Assembly: GCA_015059495.1 (NCBI GenBank)
Contig: SVAI01000001.1
Span: forward strand, 499,246 to 563,245
Length of the DNA stretch: 64,000 nucleotides
Source: Bacillota bacterium
Lineage (GTDB): Bacteria > Bacillota_I > Bacilli_A > RF39 > UBA660
Reading direction: 5' to 3'
Part shown: in pieces, positions 7,576 through 15,855 of the stretch
Numbering within the stretch: the first letter of the stretch is position 1
Layout of the letters: each line of letters begins with the position of its first letter
The notes under the pieces: model-generated
Databases searched by the model: none
What the model was told of the DNA's origin: nothing
The model's input: the letters and a program-made list of their open reading frames with translations, nothing else
Program-made: the position numbers and the translations under genes

Positions 7576-7620
7576 CAAAAGAAAAGATCAAACAAGTTTT
7601 ATTTGAACAATTGTTTGACC
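7576..7620 (-). terminator. Terminator of the Smr gene, made of its last codons
   Basis: Ten-base-pair stem (7586-7595 with 7611-7620, one G-T pair), loop of 15, T-rich tail. The stem and loop are the codons for the last eleven residues and the TGA stop. Confidence 0.7.
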
Positions 7621-7860
7621 ACTATTAACTGAATCTACGTAATAATCTTTTACGTATTCATTATTCTTTAATACCAAATGAACTTCTTTTCTTAAAACCC
7701 CACCACTACGTCCATGTATAATAACCACTTTATCTTTTTTTAGTAAATAATTATCTTTAATAAAAGTATTTACTAAAAACTTAACACTATCTCTTACCTC
7801 ACCATGCAAATCTAAATGAGGTAAATAAACAGTAAATGGATCAACTAGCGTTTTCATCAT
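7588..7860 (-). CDS. Smr-domain protein
   Basis: 90 residues from the ATG at 7860 (a second ATG follows directly at 7857). 'LDLHGE' near residue 16 and 'IHGRSGGVLRKEV' near 50 are the LDLHG and H-G-x-G motifs of the small MutS-related (Smr) domain, a nuclease-like fold found alone or at the MutS2 C terminus. The start overlaps the end of the PfkB kinase gene by about 20 bases, so translation is probably coupled. Its role cannot be narrowed; Smr proteins act on DNA or on mRNA/ribosomes. Confidence 0.85.
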   Translation of the reverse strand: MMKTLVDPFTVYLPHLDLHGEVRDSVKFLVNTFIKDNYLLKKDKVVIIHGRSGGVLRKEVHLVLKNNEYVKDYYVDSVNSGQTIVQIKLV

Positions 7861-8749
7861 AAATCTTTTGTACATCTTGTAAACGTGGGATTGAAAGTCT
7901 AGCACCAACAGTTTGTAGTGAAAGACCTGCAGCTATATTAGCAAATCTAATTGCTTGTTCCATACTTTGTCCTTTAGCAATAGCATAAGTAAATGATCCA
8001 TCAAATATATCTTTAGCACCAGTAGAATCAACTACGTTAATCTTTAATGCTGGAGATACTTTAATTTGGCTATCTACTTCATATAAAGCACCATGATCAC
8101 TCAAAGTAACAATAACTTTATTATGTTCAAATTTCTTTCTTAAAGCATCATACATAGCTACTAAAGTATTAGTATTATTATAATCTATTCTAATATTAGT
8201 AATACTTTGTGCAACAGAAGCATTACAAATAACATATTGACACATTTTAGCACAATCTAATACTTCATTAACATTTCTAGCAACACCACATATAGTAATA
8301 GCTTTAGGGAATCTTTCAACTGTTGATTTAGATGCATATGGATCATGTCCATCAACATATATTACATCTGGTTGAAAATCAAAATCAAATTTCTTTAATT
8401 TAACATATTCATCAGCAATATTTAAAAGTGTTGAAGAACCATTCTTTTGATTAACAATAACAGTTGATACAGTAGTATCTTTATCATATGTAGTTTCAAT
8501 ATATCTAGTATCTACTCCTACACTTTGTAATTCCTTTTGAATTCTATTACCATACATGTCATTACCAACTGTACCAGCAAATGTAGAACCTACTCCCCAT
8601 TTAGCTAACAAATAAGCCACATTGGAAGCACTTCCTCCACCACATCCAATTTTATTAATGAATCTAAAATAATCATTTTCCTTAATAAAATCATCTACTT
8701 GTACATATAATTCATATGATGCATGTCCAACACTAATAGTCTTTATCAC
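7841..8749 (-). CDS. PfkB-family sugar/nucleoside kinase
   Basis: 302 residues, ribokinase fold. 'GCGGGSASNVAYLLAKWG' (35-52) is the N-terminal substrate/Gly motif, and 'DSTGAKDIFDGSF' (241-253) is the C-terminal signature with catalytic Asp247. The usual anion-hole GAGD reads GAKD, with a Lys where the family has Gly, which is odd beside the phosphates. The start is GTG at 8749 with GGGTG upstream. Cytoplasmic ATP-dependent phosphorylation of a sugar-like substrate is expected; the substrate is unknown. It is coupled to the overlapping Smr gene. Confidence 0.88.
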   Translation of the reverse strand: MIKTISVGHASYELYVQVDDFIKENDYFRFINKIGCGGGSASNVAYLLAKWGVGSTFAGTVGNDMYGNRIQKELQSVGVDTRYIETTYDKDTTVSTVIVNQKNGSSTLLNIADEYVKLKKFDFDFQPDVIYVDGHDPYASKSTVERFPKAITICGVARNVNEVLDCAKMCQYVICNASVAQSITNIRIDYNNTNTLVAMYDALRKKFEHNKVIVTLSDHGALYEVDSQIKVSPALKINVVDSTGAKDIFDGSFTYAIAKGQSMEQAIRFANIAAGLSLQTVGARLSIPRLQDVQKIYDENAS

Positions 8750-8796
8750 TTTTCATCACCCTTTATTATCAATATAATTATATAATATTTTTATAA

Positions 8797-8826
8797 AGAA
8801 AAAAAGACTAAGTTTTAACTTAATCT
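8797..8826 (-). terminator. Terminator of the PNPOx-like gene
   Basis: Stem AGATTAAGT/ACTTAGTCT (one wobble), loop of four, T-run; overlaps the stop at 8825. Confidence 0.8.
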
Positions 8827-9217
8827 AAAATTCTATAACTTTAGCTTCCTCAGTAAACGAATATATAGTAGCTTTACCACTTTCAAAATATAATACTATA
8901 GTATTATCATCATTTTCATTATACATTCCTCTTAAAGATGGATTCTTATCTAACATATCTTTTTTAGCTTCAACTCTATCATCACTAATAAGTTTTCCTT
9001 CTACTCTAATCCATTTACCATCTTTAAAAGCACTTAACTCTACATATGGATTATTTAATATTTGTTTATATACATCTTTACTTTTACCAGTTTGAATATA
9101 TAAATGATCTTCAAATATCTCAGCTGTACCAAATGGTCTAACCTTTGGTTTATTATTATCTACTGTAGCTAAATAATATACTCCAGCACTCTTTAAAAAT
9201 TCTTGAACTTCTTTCAT
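8825..9217 (-). CDS. Pyridoxamine 5'-phosphate oxidase-like flavoprotein
   Basis: 130 residues with the split-barrel pattern: 'YYLATVDNNKPKVRPFG' near the N terminus, then 'LYIQTGKSKDVYKQILNNPYVEL', and an acidic C terminus. Members bind FMN or F420 and act as small oxidoreductases; many in Bacillota are annotated only as PNPOx family. SD AAGGAGT. It follows the phosphodiesterase gene by 13 bases, and the two share an operon. Confidence 0.88.
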   Translation of the reverse strand: MKEVQEFLKSAGVYYLATVDNNKPKVRPFGTAEIFEDHLYIQTGKSKDVYKQILNNPYVELSAFKDGKWIRVEGKLISDDRVEAKKDMLDKNPSLRGMYNENDDNTIVLYFESGKATIYSFTEEAKVIEF

Positions 9218-9230
9218 ATTATTACTCCTT

Positions 9231-9770
9231 TTATAATTCTACTCCATCAATAACATTACCATCTATATCATAAATAATAATTTTTTTATCTTCATATATA
9301 GCATAAGTAGCAACATCATTTCTAGGTAAAGATATAGATCCAACATTAATATATATCATCTTATCATCTTTTTTAATAAATGGTGTATGTTCATGACCAT
9401 ATACTAATATACCGTTTCTATTAAGTTTTCTGTTTTTTTCATAACTATATTCATTACCATGAGTAATATAAATATCTAATCCATCAACTAATAATAAAGA
9501 TATACCATCACTAATTGGAAAATCACTTGCTTTAATATCAACTGCAGAATCACAATTACCCTTCATACAAATTAATATATCTTGGTACTTAGTTAAAAAA
9601 TCATGTACTTTATTACTTCTAATTACAAAATCTTGATTATATGTAGGACCAGTATAATAAAGATCACCTAAACACACTAATTTATCTATTTTCTTATCAT
9701 TAATTTCTCTTTCAATAACATTTAAATTCTTATCAATACCATGTATATCTGAAAAAAATAATATTCTCAT
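9231..9770 (-). CDS. YfcE-type metallophosphodiesterase
   Basis: 179 residues from the ATG at 9770, preceded by AGGTGG at four bases. Motifs in order: DIH (8-10), 'CLGDLYYTG', 'MKGNCD', 'THGNEYSY' and 'GHEHTPF', the metal-binding set of calcineurin-like phosphoesterases of the YfcE/MJ0936 group. A manganese-dependent phosphodiesterase is likely; the physiological substrate is unknown. The gene is upstream of the PNPOx-like gene in one transcript. Confidence 0.9.
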   Translation of the reverse strand: MRILFFSDIHGIDKNLNVIEREINDKKIDKLVCLGDLYYTGPTYNQDFVIRSNKVHDFLTKYQDILICMKGNCDSAVDIKASDFPISDGISLLLVDGLDIYITHGNEYSYEKNRKLNRNGILVYGHEHTPFIKKDDKMIYINVGSISLPRNDVATYAIYEDKKIIIYDIDGNVIDGVEL

Positions 9771-9794
9771 ACTAACCACCTAAATCAATTATAC

Positions 9795-9823
9795 AAAAAA
9801 TAGACTATTTTATCTAGTCTATT
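9795..9823 (-). terminator. Terminator of the 248-aa membrane-anchored gene
   Basis: Stem AATAGACTA/TAGTCTATT, loop of seven, T-run; the stop codon at 9823 touches the stem. Confidence 0.88.
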
Positions 9824-10569
9824 TATCTTCCTCTACCAACTACTTCTTTATTTTCTTCACTACTATTATAATTAATAATTTCTTTTTCTCTTTCTAAATA
9901 TTCTTTTAATTCTACTAATTTTTCTCTTGATATATTTTCTTCTTTCTTAACTTCTTCTATACTAACTACTTTTTGATATTCTTCAGTCTTTACTTCTTCT
10001 TTCTTCTTATTAAAAACATTTAGTAATTCTTCCTTATTTCTATCTTTATCAGTTAAATTAAAAGATATATTATACATTTGAGTTTTCTTTCCTATATCTT
10101 TTAAATTACCCATAAATAACTTTTCAAAAAATAATCTTTTCTTTTCAGCCTTTTTAGATTCTAGATTAGTAATATATCCATTCTTTTGTAACATACGAAG
10201 TAAGAATAAAGTCATAGGTTGACTCTTTGTTTTATAAGTCATCTCTTTACCTTTTTTATTAGTATTATTTAATTGAGTAAACATAGTTAATGCTTCTTCT
10301 TCAAATCTTTTAGCTTTATTTTCATCTCTTGCTATAGATAACATTTTTAAAGGATGAGCAGTACTATTTTGATATATTCTTCCATCACTATAAACACTAA
10401 AGATAGAATCTTTAACTTTATTACCAGATATATCATCAACCACTTTAGATGCTACTACTAATGTCGGAATTACAGCAACACCAATAGCAATTGGATTTAA
10501 ACTTACAATACATCCAGCACATACTAACAATTCTAAAAAATGTCTTATCTTTTCAACGCTATTCTTCAT
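9823..10569 (-). CDS. Hypothetical membrane-associated protein, 248 aa
   Basis: Not recognised. A hydrophobic stretch at about 12-42 with Pro and Gly could be one or two membrane segments. The remainder is soluble and strongly charged, and the last 80 residues are Lys/Glu-rich and likely coiled-coil. SD AGGTGG upstream. It lies between cvpA and the phosphodiesterase gene, with its own terminator. Confidence 0.6.
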   Translation of the reverse strand: MKNSVEKIRHFLELLVCAGCIVSLNPIAIGVAVIPTLVVASKVVDDISGNKVKDSIFSVYSDGRIYQNSTAHPLKMLSIARDENKAKRFEEEALTMFTQLNNTNKKGKEMTYKTKSQPMTLFLLRMLQKNGYITNLESKKAEKKRLFFEKLFMGNLKDIGKKTQMYNISFNLTDKDRNKEELLNVFNKKKEEVKTEEYQKVVSIEEVKKEENISREKLVELKEYLEREKEIINYNSSEENKEVVGRGR

Positions 10570-10637
10570 ATATTACCACCTATATTAATCATATAATTAA
10601 TAATGCTTTTATTCAATAATAAAACATTATCTTTACA

Positions 10638-10663
10638 TAAAAAAAACTAGATTACTCTAGTTT
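10638..10663 (-). terminator. Terminator of the CvpA-family gene
   Basis: Stem AAACTAGA/TCTAGTTT, TTAC loop, T-run; overlaps the gene end at 10657. Confidence 0.88.
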
Positions 10664-11361
10664 CCTTTAGATTCATTTAATACTTCTTGTGCACCATCAA
10701 ATTTAATCTTATTACTATCAATTAAACTTTGAGCAGTTTCATCTTTAATAACATTATATTTAAGTAGTATTCTAAATAATTCTCTATTATATTCATTAGT
10801 ACCTTCTTTATAATTATCAGTTAACTTAGATACTTCTTCTAATGATTTAAATTCATCATTAACCATACCAGATAATATTGGAGTACTTTCTAACATCTTA
10901 GTAGACATAGAATTTTCTCCTACAGCTATATTTAAAGTAGTAAAGTTAAATAATAAGAATAATACCATAAATACAACTACATAACTTTCAAGTAAACCAA
11001 CTACCGCACCTAATATTTTAGATACAATACCAAGCCCACTAATTAATCCTACTAATTTATCAATTAATCCAGTAGCAAAAGCAATTAATCTTACTACTAT
11101 TAAAAGTATAATTAAAATAATTAAAAATGCTACTAATTCATATATAACAATATTATATAATGACATATTACCAGTAAAATTAAAGAATGGTAAATTAGTA
11201 TACATATATTCACTAATAGGATTCTTTAAATACCAAGCAATAACTATTGCAAGTATCAACCCAACAAATGATACTACACTCTTAACTAAACCTTTCTTAA
11301 AACCACTTAAAGCACCTAATAGTAATACTACTAAAACAATTAAATCTACAGTTATAGACAT
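10657..11361 (-). CDS. CvpA-family membrane protein
   Basis: 234 residues from the ATG at 11361, preceded by GGGAAG at eight bases; a GTG nine bases further upstream would sit inside the SD. Four hydrophobic segments (about 3-20, 24-42, 62-85 and 98-140), with 'GALSGFKKGLVKSV' in the first loop, fit the CvpA (colicin V production) family of inner-membrane proteins. It is divergent from rnhC, with which it shares an 85-base promoter region. Confidence 0.85.
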   Translation of the reverse strand: MSITVDLIVLVVLLLGALSGFKKGLVKSVVSFVGLILAIVIAWYLKNPISEYMYTNLPFFNFTGNMSLYNIVIYELVAFLIILIILLIVVRLIAFATGLIDKLVGLISGLGIVSKILGAVVGLLESYVVVFMVLFLLFNFTTLNIAVGENSMSTKMLESTPILSGMVNDEFKSLEEVSKLTDNYKEGTNEYNRELFRILLKYNVIKDETAQSLIDSNKIKFDGAQEVLNESKGN

Positions 11362-11399
11362 ACTTATCACTTCCCTATAATAATTATATAATAATTTAA

Positions 11400-11428
11400 T
11401 TGAAAAAGAAATAAATATATTTTATAAT
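11400..11428 (+). promoter_or_regulatory. Promoter of rnhC
   Basis: TTGAAA (11400-11405), 17 bases, TATAAT (11423-11428), then the GGTGAT SD and ATG at 11446. Confidence 0.88.
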
Positions 11429-11445
11429 TTAAATGGTGATTATAT

Positions 11446-12378
11446 ATGGTAAGAGTATTTAAAGTAAGTCCAAATGTAGCAAAAATGATGGAAGAATATT
11501 ATGAAGATTTTAAACGTCCTAAAACTCCACCATATGCTAAATTCCAAGCTGATTCTGCAGATGTTGTTATAACTCTATATGAATCAGGAAAAGCTATGTT
11601 TCAAGGTGTAAGTGCAGACATCGAAGCACAACTATGGATCGATCAAGAAAAGCACTTAAACGGAATTACAATCGAAAACAAAGGTAAAGAAGACAAGAAA
11701 AAAGATGATAAAAAAGACAAGAAAGACAAAACATTCTTTAACTTCTCTACTATAGGTAGTGATGAAGTTGGAACTGGTGATTACTTTGGACCTATTGTAG
11801 TATCTTCTACATATGTATCAAAAGAAAACATTTCTTTTTTAGAAGAACTAGGTGTAAGAGATTCTAAAAAAATAACTGATGAAAAAATTATTGAAATAGC
11901 ACCTAAGATTATTAAAAAGATACCATATATAACTTATATATTAACTAATGAACAATATAATAAATTAAAAGCTACTGATTTAAATATGAATAAGATTAAA
12001 GCAGTATTACATAACAAAGTATTAGTAGATTTAATTAAAAAAGAACAACCTAAATATGAAAAGATTGTTATAGATCAATTTTGTACTCCTAAAAACTTCT
12101 ATGGCTACATAACTGGAGCCAAAGAAACAATCAAAAACGTAACATTTATGACTAAAGCTGAAGATCAAGTTATGTCTGTTGCTGCAGCATCTATTATCTC
12201 AAGATACATATTCTTAAGAGAAATGAAAAAGATGAGTGATGAATTAGGTTTCACAGTATTACTTGGTGCAAATAACCTAGTCGATGAACAAGCAAAGAAA
12301 ATACTAACTGAACAAGGTGAAGAAGCACTTAAAAAATATGTTAAATATAACTTTAAAAATACTCAAAAAATAAAATAA
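11446..12378 (+). CDS. rnhC: Ribonuclease HIII
   Basis: 310 residues. Residues 1-75 form the substrate-binding TBP-like domain typical of RNase HIII. A Lys/Asp-rich linker (80-95) follows, then the catalytic domain with 'DEVGTGDYFGP' (Asp106, Glu107), 'VRDSKKITDEKI' and 'ASIISRYIFL'. It cleaves the RNA strand of RNA-DNA hybrids. It is one of few plus-strand genes, is monocistronic, and has a clear promoter and terminator. The highly charged linker is longer than usual. Confidence 0.95.
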   Translation: MVRVFKVSPNVAKMMEEYYEDFKRPKTPPYAKFQADSADVVITLYESGKAMFQGVSADIEAQLWIDQEKHLNGITIENKGKEDKKKDDKKDKKDKTFFNFSTIGSDEVGTGDYFGPIVVSSTYVSKENISFLEELGVRDSKKITDEKIIEIAPKIIKKIPYITYILTNEQYNKLKATDLNMNKIKAVLHNKVLVDLIKKEQPKYEKIVIDQFCTPKNFYGYITGAKETIKNVTFMTKAEDQVMSVAAASIISRYIFLREMKKMSDELGFTVLLGANNLVDEQAKKILTEQGEEALKKYVKYNFKNTQKIK

Positions 12379-12380
12379 TA

Positions 12381-12407
12381 AAAAAACAGGAATGTTCCTG
12401 TTTTTTT
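12381..12407 (+). terminator. Terminator of rnhC
   Basis: AAAAAACAGGAA/TTCCTGTTTTTT near-perfect hairpin with a very short loop; T-runs on both strands make it usable in both directions. Confidence 0.9.
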
Positions 12408-12420
12408 AATATTTAATCAA

Positions 12421-13236
12421 CTATTTATTTCTACTGCGAACAGCACCTGATTTACAGTTGTTTTTAATAAGATTATTAAAACAATCAACTTCTTCAATTA
12501 AATGTTTTTCATCTTCCTTAAACCAAGTAAATAATTCATAATACCTCTTAATATACATTATTGTAGAAATATCATGTTCACTTCTAATACTTTCTTCTTC
12601 TGCTAAATCTTTAATATATATTTGTTGTACAATTGTTTTATAATCAGGTTCAAGTCCATGTTTTTTAAGACTTTTAATTATATAATCTTGAAGACTACTT
12701 TGAATTTTATCTAATTTTTTAGAATATGTTTCTAAACAACGCTTAACTTGATAAGAAATACTTTCATCTAAATCAATTAAATGTTTTCCACAACAATTAT
12801 AATATACCTTGTCTTTTAAAATATCATAGGTAACTACTCCATCTATTGATATGAATTCATTACCAATCAATTTATAACCTTCATCACATCTACCACCAGA
12901 TTCACAATATATTGCATCATTTGTATAAACATAACAATTATTCTTAGGTTTAAATTTCCAACCTTCATGTTCAAAAGAAGAAACAATTAATTTACCTCTT
13001 AACACATTATCAACATATAAAGTTTCAACTACCTTAGGTTCTACTTGTTGATCAACATCATTATATTCATTAAATTCTTCTCTTAAATAATACTTTTCAC
13101 CATTTTTTCTAATACAAGTACTTTTTCTTGTTCTACTGATTTTATCAAAATCATATTCATATACATTATCACCATCAATAAATTCAGATATACTTTTCAT
13201 CTTATTTAGTGAACTACGTCCTAATATTTGCTTCAT
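12421..13236 (-). CDS. Unknown protein, tandem paralogue family copy 1
   Basis: 271 residues from the ATG at 13236, chosen because GGAGG lies five bases upstream (the ATG at 13248 contains this SD). It is related in layout to the next three genes: N-terminal 'MxQIL'-like start, an acidic, Tyr-rich middle with 'VTYDILKDKVYYNCCGKHLIDLD', and a C-terminal helix with 'IKRYYELFTWF' and 'CFNNLIKNN'. No signal peptide or membrane segment. The function is unknown. The middle strand 'D-x-V-Y-x-N' is the most conserved part of the family. The 5' leader is almost identical to that of copy 3. Confidence 0.65.
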   Translation of the reverse strand: MKQILGRSSLNKMKSISEFIDGDNVYEYDFDKISRTRKSTCIRKNGEKYYLREEFNEYNDVDQQVEPKVVETLYVDNVLRGKLIVSSFEHEGWKFKPKNNCYVYTNDAIYCESGGRCDEGYKLIGNEFISIDGVVTYDILKDKVYYNCCGKHLIDLDESISYQVKRCLETYSKKLDKIQSSLQDYIIKSLKKHGLEPDYKTIVQQIYIKDLAEEESIRSEHDISTIMYIKRYYELFTWFKEDEKHLIEEVDCFNNLIKNNCKSGAVRSRNK

Positions 13237-13265
13237 AAAGTCCTCCATACAAACATATATTCACT

Positions 13266-13271
13266 ATTATA
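13266..13271 (-). promoter_or_regulatory. -10 box and leader of paralogue copy 1
   Basis: TATAAT followed by AGTGAATATATGTTTGTA, nearly the same as the leader of copy 3 (14952-14957). No good -35 is seen; the upstream DNA is the terminator of copy 2. Confidence 0.55.
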
Positions 13272-13273
13272 AT

Positions 13274-13300
13274 AAAAAAAATCTAGAAAATCTAGATTTT
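13274..13300 (-). terminator. Terminator after paralogue copy 2
   Basis: AATCTAGA/TCTAGATT stem, AAA loop, T-run. Confidence 0.8.
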
Positions 13301-13303
13301 TAA

Positions 13304-13957
13304 TTAAGAAGCTTTACTTACAACAAATTTACGTTGTCTTCCACTTGATTGACTTAAAGCATTATTTAACTTACTAATCTCTTTAAGTATTTCTTCTTTA
13401 GTTTCTTGAAAATCATTATAATATCTATAGTAAGTTTTAATATTTTTAATATATTCTTTTAATTGTTCTCTACTTACTTCAACAGATTTATCAAACTTAG
13501 ATTCAAAATCATTTTCATCATTAACTTCACTAGCAAATAATAAAGCAACTGATACTTTATCACTTTCTATATTATAATTAACTTTCTTATCAAAAGCATC
13601 ACCAGTAGAAAAATTCTTTCCATCTAATCTATAATAAATATTATTATCTAGTACTTCACTATAACCATATACTTCATTATCAGTAATATAACAATATGGA
13701 GTTTCAGCAATCCATCCATTTTTTAAATAATCAGATACTATATACTCAATATCTTTATAATAAAATCTTTCTTCATCAACTAAATCATATTTTTTAGTAA
13801 TATCATTATATACTAATTTTTGATTATTAGAATAGACTTTATCTTCTCCTTTAAATAATGTAATACCTCCATATACATTTCTTACAACACTATAACCACT
13901 TTTTATTCCATTCTCCATTAAACATGCAATAGATTTTTCATTTAAAATTCTGTCCAT
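13304..13957 (-). CDS. Unknown protein, tandem paralogue family copy 2
   Basis: 217 residues from the ATG at 13957 (GGAGG six bases upstream; the ATG at 13969 contains the SD). Shorter than its neighbours. It keeps the N-terminal 'MDRILNEKSI', the middle 'VNYNIESDKVSVAL' and the C-terminal 'IKTYYRYYNDF', 'EILKEISKLNNAL' pattern shared by the family. Basic C terminus. No membrane segment. There is no terminator between it and copy 3 (48 bases upstream), so the two are probably co-transcribed. Function unknown. Confidence 0.62.
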   Translation of the reverse strand: MDRILNEKSIACLMENGIKSGYSVVRNVYGGITLFKGEDKVYSNNQKLVYNDITKKYDLVDEERFYYKDIEYIVSDYLKNGWIAETPYCYITDNEVYGYSEVLDNNIYYRLDGKNFSTGDAFDKKVNYNIESDKVSVALLFASEVNDENDFESKFDKSVEVSREQLKEYIKNIKTYYRYYNDFQETKEEILKEISKLNNALSQSSGRQRKFVVSKAS

Positions 13958-14005
13958 AATACCCTCCATTAAAACCTACATTACATATTATATAAAATAT
14001 AATAA

Positions 14006-14920
14006 TTAAAATCTACTATTTTTATTAGCTAGTTCTTTATTCTCTCTAATTCTTATTCTAGATCTTTCAGTAACTAAATTTCTTTCTTCTTCAGTTAATA
14101 CATGCGAACCAGGAATCTTTCTATATTCATCATCAACGGTATCGCTAATTCCTTCTAATACTTGATTTATTTTACAAATTATCTCTCCAGCCTCTTGTCT
14201 ACATTCAACACATTCTAAAAATAATTGATAATATTCCTTTATATTCTCTATAGCCCAAATAACTAAATACTTATTATCATCTGTTACTGGTACTTGAAAT
14301 TCACCAATTATATAATCAAGTACACTATCAATATTACCAAGTTTATAATCATATTCGTCAGCTAATTTTCGAACTGCACCAGTTATATAATTTCTTATAT
14401 ATTTAGTTGGATAATGATCATTAATATACTCATCGACTTGTTCTGCAATATCTTTATTATAATCAATTTCAAATTTTCTATTTATTCCAAGATAAACCTT
14501 ATCTTGTTCAATATTATAAGATACTATACCATCTTCACTTACAAAAAAATCATCTAATCCTGCTTCTTTCTTAAATATAGGATTACCAAAATCATCCCTT
14601 ATTTGAAAATCATTAAAATTATATTCTTCACCTGAAGAAGATTTCCCATAAATTACATAATCATAATGATATTCATCATAAGTAACTTCTTTACCTTTAT
14701 ATTCCATGTTAGCTCTATAATGTTTAGTTAAATCAGGATACATATTTTTATTCCAAAAACTTTCTAATTCAAATCTAAAATTATTTCCACTAATTGTATA
14801 TCGATTACCTGACACATACCCATCGTTATATTCATAAGAAGAAAAAACATAACCGGCATCTTCAATAAATCTATGATATGCAGTTAACCCCTTAATTGCC
14901 TTTTCACTTAACTCTTGCAT
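14006..14920 (-). CDS. Unknown protein, tandem paralogue family copy 3
   Basis: 304 residues from the ATG at 14920, with AGGAGG upstream; a TTG two codons earlier overlaps the SD. The longest of the family, with an N-terminal segment of alternating aromatic residues, 'GIVSYNIEQDKVYLGINRKFEID' in the middle and 'NIKEYYQLFLECVECRQE' near the C terminus, ending in an Arg-rich tail. The CxxC near residue 232 is not matched in the other copies. Cytoplasmic by sequence. Function unknown. Confidence 0.62.
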   Translation of the reverse strand: MQELSEKAIKGLTAYHRFIEDAGYVFSSYEYNDGYVSGNRYTISGNNFRFELESFWNKNMYPDLTKHYRANMEYKGKEVTYDEYHYDYVIYGKSSSGEEYNFNDFQIRDDFGNPIFKKEAGLDDFFVSEDGIVSYNIEQDKVYLGINRKFEIDYNKDIAEQVDEYINDHYPTKYIRNYITGAVRKLADEYDYKLGNIDSVLDYIIGEFQVPVTDDNKYLVIWAIENIKEYYQLFLECVECRQEAGEIICKINQVLEGISDTVDDEYRKIPGSHVLTEEERNLVTERSRIRIRENKELANKNSRF

Positions 14921-14951
14921 AACCAAATCCTCCTACAAACATATATTCTCT

Positions 14952-14957
14952 ATTATA
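14952..14957 (-). promoter_or_regulatory. -10 box and leader of paralogue copy 3
   Basis: TATAAT followed by AGAGAATATATGTTTGTA and then AGGAGGA. It duplicates the leader of copy 1 with only a few differences. Confidence 0.55.
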
Positions 14958-14992
14958 AAAAAATAAGTATAGAATGTCTATACTTATTTTTT
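14956..14992 (-). terminator. Terminator after paralogue copy 4
   Basis: Thirteen-base-pair stem AAATAAGTATAGA/TCTATACTTATTT with a three-base loop and T-runs on both sides. The right arm lies within the last codons of copy 4. Confidence 0.92.
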
Positions 14993-15784
14993 TATGTTTC
15001 TTATTTTTTTCTTTTGTTTTCTAGTTAACTTTCTCTTAACAACATTTTCTTTAACTTCACTAACTATTTCTTCTTTATTTTCTTCTAAAGATAGATTATT
15101 TAGTCTATTTATTCCTTCTTGAATTTCAGGTAAATCACCTTGATATTTAGTAAATAAACGATAATAGCACATTATATTAATAACTGTTTCACTATCAGCA
15201 TAATCTTCTATTAATTTATTCTTTAATTCATCAGGCATATTTATAGTATTATTAGATATTTGCTCATAAATATCTTGATGAGGATCTAATTCATATATAC
15301 AACCATAATTTAAATATAATTTATCATTTATAGTATCATAACATATCATATCATTATAAGATTTAAATATATGCCCATCTAAATAATAATTATAAATTTC
15401 TTCATCTTCATAATCCCAAGATCTAACAGACTTATCAGTATAATACTCTTCAGAATCTCTATAGTAATAATACCAATCATCACAAACATTACTTTTATAT
15501 ATAGCTAAACCTAATTGATCTTCTAATATTTCATCAATATCATATTTAATAATACCATAATCAGCTAAAGCCATTTTATTTAAAGTTTCTATTCTTCTAT
15601 ATTCTTCATTAACATTTTGATATAAAGAATATATTCTTTTTAAAGGATATTTAATTCCATTATAAATAATTGATCCTGATTCTTCATAATTAACAGAATA
15701 TACATCACCTTTTTTTTCACCATATAAATAGTGTACCTTTTTCATATTTTCTTTTAATTCTTCATTTGTTAATATTTGTCCCAT
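14984..15784 (-). CDS. Unknown protein, tandem paralogue family copy 4
   Basis: 266 residues from the ATG at 15784 (AGAGAGG upstream; the ATG at 15805 lacks an SD). It begins 'MGQILTNEELKENM', has a very Tyr/Asp/Glu-rich middle (a run of Tyr at 'DDWYYYYRD'), 'ICYDTINDKLYLNYGCIYELD' as the family core, 'NIMCYYRLFTKYQGD' and 'EIQEGINRLNNL', and a strongly basic end (KRKLTRKQKKK). No membrane segment. Function unknown. It is the first of the four in transcription order. Confidence 0.65.
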   Translation of the reverse strand: MGQILTNEELKENMKKVHYLYGEKKGDVYSVNYEESGSIIYNGIKYPLKRIYSLYQNVNEEYRRIETLNKMALADYGIIKYDIDEILEDQLGLAIYKSNVCDDWYYYYRDSEEYYTDKSVRSWDYEDEEIYNYYLDGHIFKSYNDMICYDTINDKLYLNYGCIYELDPHQDIYEQISNNTINMPDELKNKLIEDYADSETVINIMCYYRLFTKYQGDLPEIQEGINRLNNLSLEENKEEIVSEVKENVVKRKLTRKQKKKIRNIKK

Positions 15785-15824
15785 AAAAACCTCTCTTGCA
15801 AACACTTGTTTTATATAATAACAT

Positions 15825-15855
15825 AAAAAGTCTAGTAATACTAGACTTTTATTTA
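15825..15855 (-). terminator. Terminator of the 242-aa membrane-anchored gene
   Basis: Ten-base-pair stem AAAAGTCTAG/CTAGACTTTT with a TAATA loop. Confidence 0.88.
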
